A DNA stretch of 64,000 nt from SIG440 sp045591035. Lineage in GTDB: Bacteria > Bacillota > Clostridia > Monoglobales > Monoglobaceae. Below the pieces are notes generated by a model. That model was not told the origin of the DNA, searched no databases, and saw nothing but the letters and a program-made list of their open reading frames with translations. A program made the translations under genes and the position numbers. The stretch is taken from positions 1 through 64,000 of the forward strand of contig JAZNSG010000046.1 of the NCBI GenBank assembly GCA_045591035.1, in the 5' to 3' direction. The first letter of the stretch is position 1; each line of letters opens with the position of its first letter. Below, piece after piece: positions 34,601-42,631 of this stretch.

Positions 34601-35218
34601 GATGACGAAAACGGAAATGCTGCAACCTATCTTATCCCTTATGGTTCAAGAATAAAGGTTCATGACGGAGACGTTATTGAAGCAGGTGACGAACTCACAG
34701 AAGGTTCCGTAAATCCCCATGATATTCTTGCAATCAAAGGATATACCTCTGTTCAGGACTATCTCATTCAGGAAGTTCAGAGAGTTTATCGACTCCAGGG
34801 TGTTGATATCAATGACAAGCATATTGAGGTCATTGTAAGACAGATGATGCACAAGGTTAAGATAGAAGACGCCGGGGATACAAACTTCCTCACAGGCTCA
34901 CTTGTTGAAAGATATGAGCTTGAAAGAGTGAACCAGCAAATGGCTGCTGAAGGCAAAGCCGAGGCTGTTCATTCAGAGGTTCTTATGGGTATCACAAAAG
35001 CTGCTCTTGCAACAGATTCCTTCTTGTCGGCGGCATCCTTCCAGGAGACAACCCGTGTTCTTACAGATGCGGCAATTAAAGGCAAGATTGACCCGCTTCT
35101 CGGACTTAAGGAAAATGTTATTATCGGTAAACTTGTTCCTGCCGGAACAGGAATGCCCACATACAGCAATGTTGATGTTGTTCCCACCGAGGTTTCCGAA
35201 GATAGCATATTCATGTAA
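31694..35218 (+). CDS. rpoC: DNA-directed RNA polymerase beta' subunit
   Basis: 1174 residues. The N-terminal zinc ribbon is [20 protein letters not shown] near 57-76, the Mg2+-binding catalytic motif is NADFDGDQM near 449-457, the bridge helix/trigger region includes the [18 protein letters not shown] segment, and the second zinc site has [19 protein letters not shown]. It lacks the large insertions of Gram-negative RpoC, as in Firmicutes. It is second in the rpoBC transcript and is followed by a strong terminator instead of the usual rpsL-rpsG-fusA genes. Confidence 0.98.
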   Translation: [1174 protein letters not shown]

Positions 35219-35227
35219 CAAAAAGCT

Positions 35228-35268
35228 AAAAGCTGTTAAACGCATTTGCGTTTAACAGCTTTTTTTTG
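35228..35268 (+). terminator. Intrinsic terminator of rpoB-rpoC
   Basis: 16-bp perfect stem (AAAAGCTGTTAAACGC with its complement, 35228-35243 and 35248-35263) followed by eight T residues, ten bases after the rpoC stop. Confidence 0.95.
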
Positions 35269-35269
35269 T

Positions 35270-35758
35270 ATAACGAAAAACCTGATAATCCTTGCGTGGC
35301 GGCATTCTGAACTCCCCCCGCTGTCATTCTGAACGCAGTGAAGAATCTCCTTAGGCTCCCTTGTGCAAAGGGAGCTGTCGAATGTAGTGAGACTGAGGGA
35401 TTGTAATCATTCCCGTTTCCACTTTTTTAGAAAAAGTGGAGCAAAAACTGTTGCGCCAAAGTCAGAGCCTGACAGAGACTAGTTCCCTCGTCACAAATTT
35501 CTCCGCCGTCTTCGGTAACCCGATATATATCGGGTTGCTTGACTAAAAATGCCGAAGGTCGGGAACTAAAATATTTTCGGCATTTTTGCGAAGAAATTTC
35601 TTTCTCGTTTACAATTCTCTGTATGCCTCCGCCTTTTTAAAGGGCGCCGATTTTTCTGCCCGTCTTTGGGGGAAGAAGACCCACTTGTCATTCGAAGCGC
35701 AGTGAAGAATCTAAAAGCTCCCATGGAGTAAAGGTTATACAATGTCCCAAAAATGAAA
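35270..35758. repeat. Gene-free patch of interspersed repeats and palindromes
   Basis: About 490 bases with no supportable gene. It contains two near-identical 27-bp units of the CATTCTGAACGCAGTGAAGA type (35322-35348 and 35686-35712), a GGCTCCCTTGTGCAAAGGGAGC hairpin unit (35354-35375), TCCACTTTTT/AAAAAGTGGA (35418-35440), a perfect 20-bp palindrome (35517-35536) and a long AAAAATGCCGAA...TTCGGCATTTTT inverted repeat (35545-35587). Such units recur between genes in gut Clostridia and are non-coding. Nested, broken copies suggest repeated insertion. Confidence 0.75.
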
Positions 35759-35783
35759 TATCCCCCGTTATACGGGGGATATT
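35759..35783 (-). terminator. Terminator of the oxaloacetate decarboxylase operon
   Basis: Stem ATATCCCCCGT/ACGGGGGATAT with a 3-nt loop, followed on the minus strand by TTCATTTTTG. It lies 38 bases after the oadA stop. Confidence 0.88.
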
Positions 35784-35820
35784 TATTTGTTTTCTGTTTT
35801 ATGCGGTTTTTAAGTGCCGA

Positions 35821-37218
35821 TTAGGACAAATCAACCACGTTTATGGTTCTGATTTCGTCAGTGCAGTCGCATTCTTTCTGCTTTGAGTCGCGGAAGTCGA
35901 AGAATTTCTTTGCTACCTGGGGGAAGAGTGCATAGCTCAGAACGTCTTCTTCAGATTTTGCAAAGTCCTTTGTTTCTTCGCGATAGTTATCAAGCTCGGG
36001 AGCGATTAAATCGGCAGGTCTTACGGTGATTACCTCTTCATCGCCAATTGCCAGTTTCCGCACTTCTTCGTTAACCTTGCCCGGAAGTCTTCCGTATTCG
36101 CCACGAAGGAGTCCCTTTGATTCCTTTGAAATCATTTTGTATCTGCCCATAAGAACATTAAGAACTGCCTGAGTGCCGACAATCTGGCTGGTGGGAGTTA
36201 CAAGGGGAGGATAGCCAAAGTCTTCACGAACTCTCGGAACTTCTGCAAGAACTTCATAGTACTTATCTTCTGCATTTTGCTGTTTAAGCTGAGAAATAAG
36301 GTTTGAAAGCATACCGCCGGGTACCTGATAAAGAAGGGCATTGGGGTCTACATTGAGAACCTTGGGGTCAAGTGAACCCTCAGTTTTCATTTTATCAGCA
36401 ATTTTGCGAAAGTGCTCAGCTGCTTTGCTTAAATCAACCAAATCAAGCCCTGTGTCACGGTCAGTACCTTTCATTGTAGCAACCATAGCCTCGGTTGAGG
36501 GGTTTGACGTACCGTTTGCCAAAGGCGACAGAGCACAGTCAACAATATCAACACCTGCCTGAGCTGCCATAAGGTTTGTCATATCGCCGGTTCCGGCTGT
36601 GTTGTGGGTGTGAAGGTGAATAGGAACAGAAATATTTTCTTTCAGCTTTTTCACAAGACTGTATGCGTCGTAAGGAAGAAGCAGGTTTGCCATATCCTTG
36701 ATACAAATGGTGTCTGCCCCCATTTTTTCAAGCTCTGTTGCAAGTTTTACGAAGTAATCTTCGTTGTGAACAGGGCTTGTGGTGTAGCTTATAGCCGCTT
36801 CACAATGTCCACCGTATTCTTTTACAAACTTAATGGCTGCCTCAAGATTACGGGGGTCGTTAAGAGCGTCAAAAATGCGGACGACATCAATTCCGTTTTC
36901 AATTGATTTTTTGCAGAACTGCTCAACAACGTCATCAGCATAGTGCTTGTAGCCCAGGATGTTCTGACCGCGGAAAAGCATCTGAAGCTTAGTGTTGGGA
37001 AGATACTGTTTTAAGGTGCGAAGTCTTTCCCAGGGGTCTTCGTTTAAAAATCTCATACAAGAGTCAAAGGTTGCGCCGCCCCAGCACTCAAGGGACCAAT
37101 AGCCAACCTTGTCAAGGGCTTCAAGTGCGGGAATCATATCCTCAATGCGCATACGTGTAGCGGCCTGGGACTGATGGGCATCACGAAGAATTGTGTCTGT
37201 GATATATAATTTTGACAT
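35821..37218 (-). CDS. oadA: Oxaloacetate decarboxylase alpha (carboxyltransferase) subunit
   Basis: Transfers CO2 from oxaloacetate to carrier biotin, giving pyruvate, as part of a membrane Na+ pump. 465 residues: the carboxyltransferase TIM barrel (ITDTILRDAHQSQAATRM at the N-terminus with the metal-binding DAHQS, WGGATFDSC, IKDMANLLLP, HLHTHNTAGTG metal histidines) plus the conserved PYC_OADA domain (QVPGGMLSNL onwards). It lacks the C-terminal biotin domain of classical ~600-residue OadA; a separate carrier is encoded two genes upstream. Pyruvate carboxylase subunit B is the alternative, but the OadB and OadG neighbours decide. Confidence 0.94.
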   Translation of the reverse strand: MSKLYITDTILRDAHQSQAATRMRIEDMIPALEALDKVGYWSLECWGGATFDSCMRFLNEDPWERLRTLKQYLPNTKLQMLFRGQNILGYKHYADDVVEQFCKKSIENGIDVVRIFDALNDPRNLEAAIKFVKEYGGHCEAAISYTTSPVHNEDYFVKLATELEKMGADTICIKDMANLLLPYDAYSLVKKLKENISVPIHLHTHNTAGTGDMTNLMAAQAGVDIVDCALSPLANGTSNPSTEAMVATMKGTDRDTGLDLVDLSKAAEHFRKIADKMKTEGSLDPKVLNVDPNALLYQVPGGMLSNLISQLKQQNAEDKYYEVLAEVPRVREDFGYPPLVTPTSQIVGTQAVLNVLMGRYKMISKESKGLLRGEYGRLPGKVNEEVRKLAIGDEEVITVRPADLIAPELDNYREETKDFAKSEEDVLSYALFPQVAKKFFDFRDSKQKECDCTDEIRTINVVDLS

Positions 37219-37279
37219 AAATGCAATAGTCCTTTCTTTTGATTTTGTAAGGGCGCTTTATTTGCGCCCCGGTTATGCA

Positions 37280-38929
37280 TTAACCAAACAATGCGATAAG
37301 CACACCTGCTGCAATTGCCGAGCCGATAACCCCTGCAACGTTCGGACCCATAGCGTGCATAAGCAAGAAGTTCTGGGGGTTTTCTTTCTGTCCAACAACC
37401 TGGGATACACGAGCTGCCATTGGAACAGCGGAAACGCCGGCTGAACCGATAAGGGGGTTGATTTTGTTCTTCTTTGTAAACAAATTCATAAACTTAGCAA
37501 GAAGTACACCGCTGGCAGACCCAACCCCAAATGCAACAACACCAACAGCTATAATAATCAGTGTTTTCGGGGCAAGGAATGTTTCAGCTGTTGCAGTTGC
37601 ACCAACAGAAATTCCAAGGAAGATGGTAACTATGTTCATAAGCTCGTTCTGGGCTGTTTTTGCAATTCTGTCAACAACGCCACACTCTTTTGCCAGGTTA
37701 CCCAGCATAAGTGCTCCAACAAGGGGACCTGCTGACGGAACAAGAAGTGTTACGAAAACAGTAATTGCGATTGGGAACACAATCTTTTCGGTTTTTGATA
37801 CCTCGCGGAGAGGTTTCATAATGATTTGACGTTCCTTTTTTGTAGTCAAAAGCTTCATAATGGGCGGCTGAATTACAGGCACAAGCGCCATGTATGAATA
37901 TGCGGCAACTGCAATAGGACCAAGAAGCTCAGGGGCAAGTCTTGTTGTAACGAAAATAGCTGTAGGTCCATCTGCACCACCGATTATGCCTGTTGATGCT
38001 GCCTGTTCCGGAGTAAAGCCGAACTGACTTACCACGATGTAGGTTATAAAAATTCCAAACTGTGCTGCAGCACCGAGAAGAAGACTTTTGGGATTTGCAA
38101 TCAGGGGACCGAAGTCTGTCATTGCTCCAACGCCCAGGAATATGAGACAAGGATAAATACCCAATTTTACACCAAGATAAAGATAGTCAATCAGTCCGGG
38201 GGTGATTGAGTTGGACGCACCAAACAAATCCCAATGAACGTGGCCATCGGCGAAAAGCTCTTCGTGGAACATTTCAGCACCGGGAAGGTTTGTAAGAAGC
38301 ATACCAAAAGCTATGGGCAAAAGCAGCAACGGCTCAAAGCCTTTCACAATCGCAAGATACATAAGAACAAAGGAAATAAGAAGCATTATGAGAATCTTAT
38401 AATTTTGTGCAATTGCTGAAAAGCCTGTCTGCTTTAAAAAGTTCATAACTGCATCAAGAGGAGTTGCTTTGTTGTTAAAAATATCCTCATGAGTTTCTTT
38501 CATCATATCCTGGTATTCACTTACACTGTCAAATCTGTCCGGAAGGTCAGTGTTGTAAAGCACAACCAGGTTTACTTCGGGGTATTTGTCACCCGCTTTG
38601 TAGCCATTGAATGACGCCATACTCTTGAAGGTTTCTTCGTGACCGGCTTCCCACATGGTAGAATCCTCGTACGCCTGAGTGTAGAGGTTTACACTTTCAT
38701 CCTCGCTCAGTACAATAACACCGGCAACATAAGTTTCTTTGAGCCCGGTATTTGCAACCGTAAAAGAAATAGCGCTTTCCTTTTCGTCATATGAAGCATT
38801 CTTGACTTGGAAAATCTTTTCTTCTGCTTCGTGAAAGTTGTTAAGAACGCTTGGAGTATCAGCAAAAACGGGCATAACAGTTAAAGAAATCAAAAACATC
38901 GCAAATACTGCGGCAAAAATTCTTTTCAT
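37280..38929 (-). CDS. oadB: Na+-translocating oxaloacetate decarboxylase beta subunit with secreted N-terminal domain
   Basis: Membrane subunit that decarboxylates carboxybiotin and exports Na+. 549 residues. The C-terminal ~375 are canonical, with about ten hydrophobic helices, NSITPGLIDYLYLGVKLGIYP, FLGVGAMTDFGP and the catalytic GGADGPTAIFV loop. The first ~170 residues are unusual: a signal peptide (1-24, ending VFADTP) and about 140 residues of beta-rich sequence (VKNASYDEKESAISFTVANTG) likely outside the cell, seen in some longer clostridial homologues. It is 61 bases upstream of oadA. Confidence 0.93.
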   Translation of the reverse strand: MKRIFAAVFAMFLISLTVMPVFADTPSVLNNFHEAEEKIFQVKNASYDEKESAISFTVANTGLKETYVAGVIVLSEDESVNLYTQAYEDSTMWEAGHEETFKSMASFNGYKAGDKYPEVNLVVLYNTDLPDRFDSVSEYQDMMKETHEDIFNNKATPLDAVMNFLKQTGFSAIAQNYKILIMLLISFVLMYLAIVKGFEPLLLLPIAFGMLLTNLPGAEMFHEELFADGHVHWDLFGASNSITPGLIDYLYLGVKLGIYPCLIFLGVGAMTDFGPLIANPKSLLLGAAAQFGIFITYIVVSQFGFTPEQAASTGIIGGADGPTAIFVTTRLAPELLGPIAVAAYSYMALVPVIQPPIMKLLTTKKERQIIMKPLREVSKTEKIVFPIAITVFVTLLVPSAGPLVGALMLGNLAKECGVVDRIAKTAQNELMNIVTIFLGISVGATATAETFLAPKTLIIIAVGVVAFGVGSASGVLLAKFMNLFTKKNKINPLIGSAGVSAVPMAARVSQVVGQKENPQNFLLMHAMGPNVAGVIGSAIAAGVLIALFG

Positions 38930-39009
38930 TATTTTTCATACCTTTCCACCCACAAAATAGTTCCCAATACCTTCTTGCCGTGGGCAGACAAAAAGAAATC
39001 TAAAGGGAA

Positions 39010-39363
39010 TTATCCAATGGTGCAGAGAAGTGCACCGGCATCAACGCTTTGTCCGGCTGAAACTGCAACTGCGGTAACTGTTCCGTCAGCTCCTGCCATT
39101 ATTTCATTTTCCATTTTCATAGCTTCCAAAACCATAATAACCTGACCTGCTTTAACAGTGTCGCCAACCTTAACGTTAACAGAAACAATTGTTCCGGGCA
39201 TGGGGCAGTTAACAGCCTCACCCGTCCCCGCCTGAACAGGCGCCGGTGCGGCTGCAGGTGCAGCTGCAGGAGCAGCTTCGGGAGCCTTAGCCTCGGTTTC
39301 GCTTATAAGCTCAATCTCAATCTCGTATGCTGTGCCATTTACATTTACTTTGTATTTTTTCAT
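39010..39363 (-). CDS. Biotin carboxyl carrier protein of the decarboxylase
   Basis: 117 residues. The N-terminal ~40 form a small beta domain (MKKYKVNVNGTAYEIEIE), then an Ala/Pro-rich flexible linker (about 35-55), then a biotinyl domain with the biotinylated lysine in VLEAMKMENEI. It carries CO2 between OadA and OadB, like MmdC/GcdC carriers. The ATG at 39363 is preceded by GGAGGA at about 7 bases. It lies 80 bases upstream of oadB. Confidence 0.95.
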   Translation of the reverse strand: MKKYKVNVNGTAYEIEIELISETEAKAPEAAPAAAPAAAPAPVQAGTGEAVNCPMPGTIVSVNVKVGDTVKAGQVIMVLEAMKMENEIMAGADGTVTAVAVSAGQSVDAGALLCTIG

Positions 39364-39461
39364 TTTTATATCCTCCAAATTTTATTAATCAAATTTTTAA
39401 CAATCCTCTGCAAAAAAATTAGCATTCTTGCCTGTGTAAGATTGTTGTATTGAGTTTTTCG

Positions 39462-39737
39462 TTATTTTCTTTTAAAAGAGAGAACTTTTATGTTGTTTGC
39501 GTCGGTACCCAGGTTTTCGGCAATTGCTGCGCAAACACCGGCTATAATTGCAGATTTTTCTGCCGGGGGAAGATTTGTTGCTGCAGCCGGGGCTGATACA
39601 GACTTAGCTGAAACGCTGCTTTTTGGTGAAACGTTGCGAACTACCATGCTTGTAAGTTTACAAATAAGCACAATACAAACAAGTCCGATAAAAACAGTAC
39701 CCATACCCATTATACAAACAAAGCCGTTTGATAACAT
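39462..39737 (-). CDS. oadG: Decarboxylase gamma/delta subunit (OadG family)
   Basis: 91 residues: one membrane helix at about 5-28 (FVCIMGMGTVFIGLVCIVLIC), an Ala/Pro-rich linker and a short C-terminal segment (PAEKSAIIAGVCAAIAENLG). OadG anchors and assembles the alpha and beta subunits. It is first of four genes in the order oadG, carrier, oadB, oadA. The C-terminus ends KRK rather than in the His-rich Zn-binding tail of enterobacterial OadG. Confidence 0.9.
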   Translation of the reverse strand: MLSNGFVCIMGMGTVFIGLVCIVLICKLTSMVVRNVSPKSSVSAKSVSAPAAATNLPPAEKSAIIAGVCAAIAENLGTDANNIKVLSFKRK

Positions 39738-39773
39738 TTGATTATACCTCCTTAACTTGTCCGATTTTAAATT

Positions 39774-39803
39774 CCAAGCCGAAACCGTGCAGTTTCGGCT
39801 TGG
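39774..39803 (-). terminator. Hairpin after lysC
   Basis: Perfect 12-bp stem CCAAGCCGAAAC/GTTTCGGCTTGG with a 6-nt loop, between lysC and oadG. The following T-run is weak (AATTTAAAATC), so some read-through into the oad genes is possible. Confidence 0.7.
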
Positions 39804-39834
39804 ATTAATGAATTTAGATAATTACGTGCTTAAA

Positions 39835-41040
39835 TTATGCCAGGAACTTGTCGTGGATAGCCTGAACAGCTTTTTCGGCATTCTTGACATTTATAAGAAC
39901 AGAAATTTTTGTTTCAGATGTAGAAATCATATGAATATTTATATCTGCATCATAAAGAGCCTCAAACATCTTAGCTGCAACACCGGGGTTGTTAACCATA
40001 CCTGCACCTACAACTGAAACCTTGCTTATATCTTCGCGATGAGTGATATCCTCATAGCAAAGAGATTCCTTTTCGTTTTCAAGAAGTTCAAGAGCTTCTT
40101 TGAGATGAGCTTTTGTAACAGTGAAAGAAATATCCTTTTTGTTGCATCTTCCGATAGACTGAAGAATAACATCTACGTTTATGCCTTTTTTAGCCAATAA
40201 TGAGAATATTTTAAAAGCAATGCCAGGCTTATCCTCAAGACCAATAACCGCAATACGAGCAACATCATTATCCCTTGCCACACCTCTTATTAACATTTTT
40301 TCCACAGAAATCGCCTCCTTAACAATTGTTCCTTCAATTTTTTCAAAGCTCGATTTTACTTCAAGCTTAACTCCATATTTTTTTGCCATCTCAACCGAGC
40401 GGTTGTGAAGCACATTTGCACCAAGACTTGCCAAATCAAGCATTTCGTCATAGGTGATTGCATTCAGCTTTTTAGCATTCTTAACAATTCGTGGATCAGC
40501 GGTGTAAACACCATCAACATCAGTGTATATTTCGCATTTGTCAGCGTGAACCGCTGCCGCAATTGCTACAGCTGATGTATCGCTTCCGCCTCTGCCCAGG
40601 GTTGTTATGTCGTCGTATTTGTCTATGCCCTGGAATCCGGCAACAATAACAATCTTTTTCTTATCAAGCTCAGACAAAATTCTTTCTGTGTCGATCTTGT
40701 GAATACGGGCGTTTCCGGAATTTGAATTCGTGCGGAAACCTGCTTGCCAGCCGGTAAGAGAAACAACGGGAATTCCAAGTTTTTCAATTGCCATAGCCAG
40801 AAGGGCAATTGAAATCTGTTCTCCCGATGCAAGAAGCATATCCATTTCACGCTTCGATGGTGATTCGTTAATTTCATGGGCCTTTTCGATAAGGTCATCG
40901 GTCGTGTCGCCCTGAGCAGAAACAACCACAACAACCGAATTCCCTTCACGGTATGTGTCTGCGACTCTGCCGGCAACGTTGTTTACCTTGGCAGCGTCTG
41001 CAACCGAGCTGCCACCAAATTTTTGTACGATAATTGCCAA
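39835..41040 (-). CDS. lysC: Aspartate kinase
   Basis: Phosphorylates aspartate, the entry to lysine, threonine and methionine synthesis. About 401 residues. Catalytic domain: QKFGGSSVADA at the N-terminus, GRGGSDTSAVAIAAA and the Asp-binding TDVDGVYTADPR; two ACT domains at about 265-400 (IRGVARDNDVARIAVIGLED, KVSVVGAGMVNNPGVAAKMF) give feedback control. The start is TTG at 41040, eight bases from GGAGG, giving the canonical MAIIVQKFGG. A TTG two codons earlier is only two bases from that site. It lies 156 bases after hom. Confidence 0.95.
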   Translation of the reverse strand: MAIIVQKFGGSSVADAAKVNNVAGRVADTYREGNSVVVVVSAQGDTTDDLIEKAHEINESPSKREMDMLLASGEQISIALLAMAIEKLGIPVVSLTGWQAGFRTNSNSGNARIHKIDTERILSELDKKKIVIVAGFQGIDKYDDITTLGRGGSDTSAVAIAAAVHADKCEIYTDVDGVYTADPRIVKNAKKLNAITYDEMLDLASLGANVLHNRSVEMAKKYGVKLEVKSSFEKIEGTIVKEAISVEKMLIRGVARDNDVARIAVIGLEDKPGIAFKIFSLLAKKGINVDVILQSIGRCNKKDISFTVTKAHLKEALELLENEKESLCYEDITHREDISKVSVVGAGMVNNPGVAAKMFEALYDADINIHMISTSETKISVLINVKNAEKAVQAIHDKFLA

Positions 41041-41196
41041 AGTCAAAACCTCCAGTTTAATTTATTTTACTGTGACCTCATTGTCTGCTTCAAGACTGTT
41101 GAGGTGTCAGCTTTTCACTTTTTAATTCAGTATGCGATTTATCTTTGGAAGAAAGTCGCAAACTTTCACGGATTATTAAGATAAACGAAATTTTTC

Positions 41197-42408
41197 TTAT
41201 CCGCCAATTATTCTCATGCGGCTGAGAAGTTCGCAACCTGAGAAACCGCAACCTGCAAGAAATGCTTCAAGCTCTGCGACGTTCATAGGTTCGGTAAGAA
41301 TTGCAAATTCGTCAGTGGTGTCTGAAAAAGCAACCACATTTCCGGAAGAAATGTTTGAGGGAGCTTTACCTGAGAATCTCAGGTAGTAGGCATATTTAAC
41401 GAGACTTCCGTCTGATTGGTTTTTCTCGTCGTATTCGTCCCAGTTTATGATAACATTCACGCGTTTATGCTTTATGGCGTCAACCACGTCCGCAACCACG
41501 GCATTTGCTGTGGGGAGCTTTCCTGCGCCTCTGCCATAGAACATAACTTCGCCCAAATCATTACCCGAAACAATGATTCCGTTAAACACATCGTTTATTC
41601 CTGCCAGGGGGCTTGATTTCGGAACGAAAGCCGGGAAAACAGCGGCACAAACCGCACCGTTTTCGTCCTTTGTGCTGTGACCAATAAGCTTTATGGCATA
41701 GCCGAGTTTTTCTGCAAATGCCACGTCATCAGCAGTAATTTTTGTAATTCCCTCGGTGGGGATTTTCTTGCAGTCGAGAGCTTTTCCGAACGCAAGAGCA
41801 GAAAGAATAGCAATCTTTCGGCAAGTATCAAAACCTTCAACGTCAGCAGTGGGGTCAGCTTCTGCATAGCCTTTTTGCTGGGCAGCCTTGAGAGCAGACT
41901 CAAAGGTCTCACCGCATTGGAACATCTGGGTTAATATGTAGTTTGTGGTTCCGTTTAAAATCCCGAAAACGTCATTTGCTTCACCTGCAGTAAGACAAGA
42001 GAACATAGGTCTGATAATGGGGATACCTCCGCCTACACTTGCCTCAAAGAGATAGTTTATGCTTTTTTCACGGGCAATACCCAAAAGCTCAGTTCCGTGG
42101 GTTGCAACAAGCTCTTTATTTGAGGTTATAACATGTTTGCCTGCGAGAAGAAGTCTTTTTGAAAAATCATAGGCAGGATTCACGCCGCCCATTGTTTCAA
42201 CAACAACCCCTACCTCGGGGTCATTTAAAATGTCCTCGAAATTCTTTGTGAAGCAGGTAAACTCACTGTCAGGGAAATCCCGCAAATCAAGAATGTGGGC
42301 AATCTCAATAGGTTCGCCGCATTTTTTTACCAGAATGTCCTGGTTTTTTGTGATAACTTCGCCCACTCCGGAGCCGACAACCCCAAAGCCCATAATAGCA
42401 ATTTTCAT
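41197..42408 (-). CDS. hom: Homoserine dehydrogenase
   Basis: Reduces aspartate semialdehyde to homoserine for threonine and methionine. 403 residues. The NAD(P)-binding motif GFGVVGSGV is at the N-terminus; the catalytic lysine region VTSNKELVATHG, GILNGTTNYIL, AEADPTADVEGFD and GRGAGKLPTANAV are intact. The C-terminal ~75 residues are ACT-like (GNVVAFSDTTDEFAILTEP). It precedes lysC on the same strand, so both form an aspartate-family unit driven by the promoter at 42541-42569. Confidence 0.95.
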   Translation of the reverse strand: MKIAIMGFGVVGSGVGEVITKNQDILVKKCGEPIEIAHILDLRDFPDSEFTCFTKNFEDILNDPEVGVVVETMGGVNPAYDFSKRLLLAGKHVITSNKELVATHGTELLGIAREKSINYLFEASVGGGIPIIRPMFSCLTAGEANDVFGILNGTTNYILTQMFQCGETFESALKAAQQKGYAEADPTADVEGFDTCRKIAILSALAFGKALDCKKIPTEGITKITADDVAFAEKLGYAIKLIGHSTKDENGAVCAAVFPAFVPKSSPLAGINDVFNGIIVSGNDLGEVMFYGRGAGKLPTANAVVADVVDAIKHKRVNVIINWDEYDEKNQSDGSLVKYAYYLRFSGKAPSNISSGNVVAFSDTTDEFAILTEPMNVAELEAFLAGCGFSGCELLSRMRIIGG

Positions 42409-42540
42409 ATAAAATCAAGTCCTTTCAGGGAATGTAATTCCATTGAAACGGATAATAGTGCAAAGGGTGAAAACCCTCTCTTTGTCGCCATGCAAAAGAT
42501 GGCAACGGAGCAAAATTACCCATTGTGTATAGATATTACC

Positions 42541-42569
42541 ATAATACAACAAAATCCCTTGCAAGTCAA
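42541..42569 (-). promoter_or_regulatory. Promoter of hom-lysC, overlapping a terminator hairpin
   Basis: Minus strand: -35 TTGACT (42564-42569), 17-base spacer, -10 TATTAT (42541-42546). The leader of about 130 bases contains the stem GTTGCCAT/ATGGCGAC near 42485-42510 but no riboswitch I can name. Confidence 0.7.
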
Positions 42570-42577
42570 GGGATTTT
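42551..42577 (-). terminator. Hairpin after dusB that contains the hom -35
   Basis: Perfect 11-bp inverted repeat AAAATCCCTTG/CAAGGGATTTT with a 5-nt loop. It sits between the dusB stop and hom. Its loop and 3' arm carry the TTGACT -35 hexamer. Confidence 0.65.
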
Positions 42578-42631
42578 TAGCATAAAAAGCATTTTTTAAA
42601 GAGATATCAAGAAATAAAAACAAGATGTTTC

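Noticed and set aside
42409..42540. Riboswitch or T-box in the hom leader
   Set aside because: Two hairpins are present but no T-box, SAM or lysine-riboswitch consensus block could be found.
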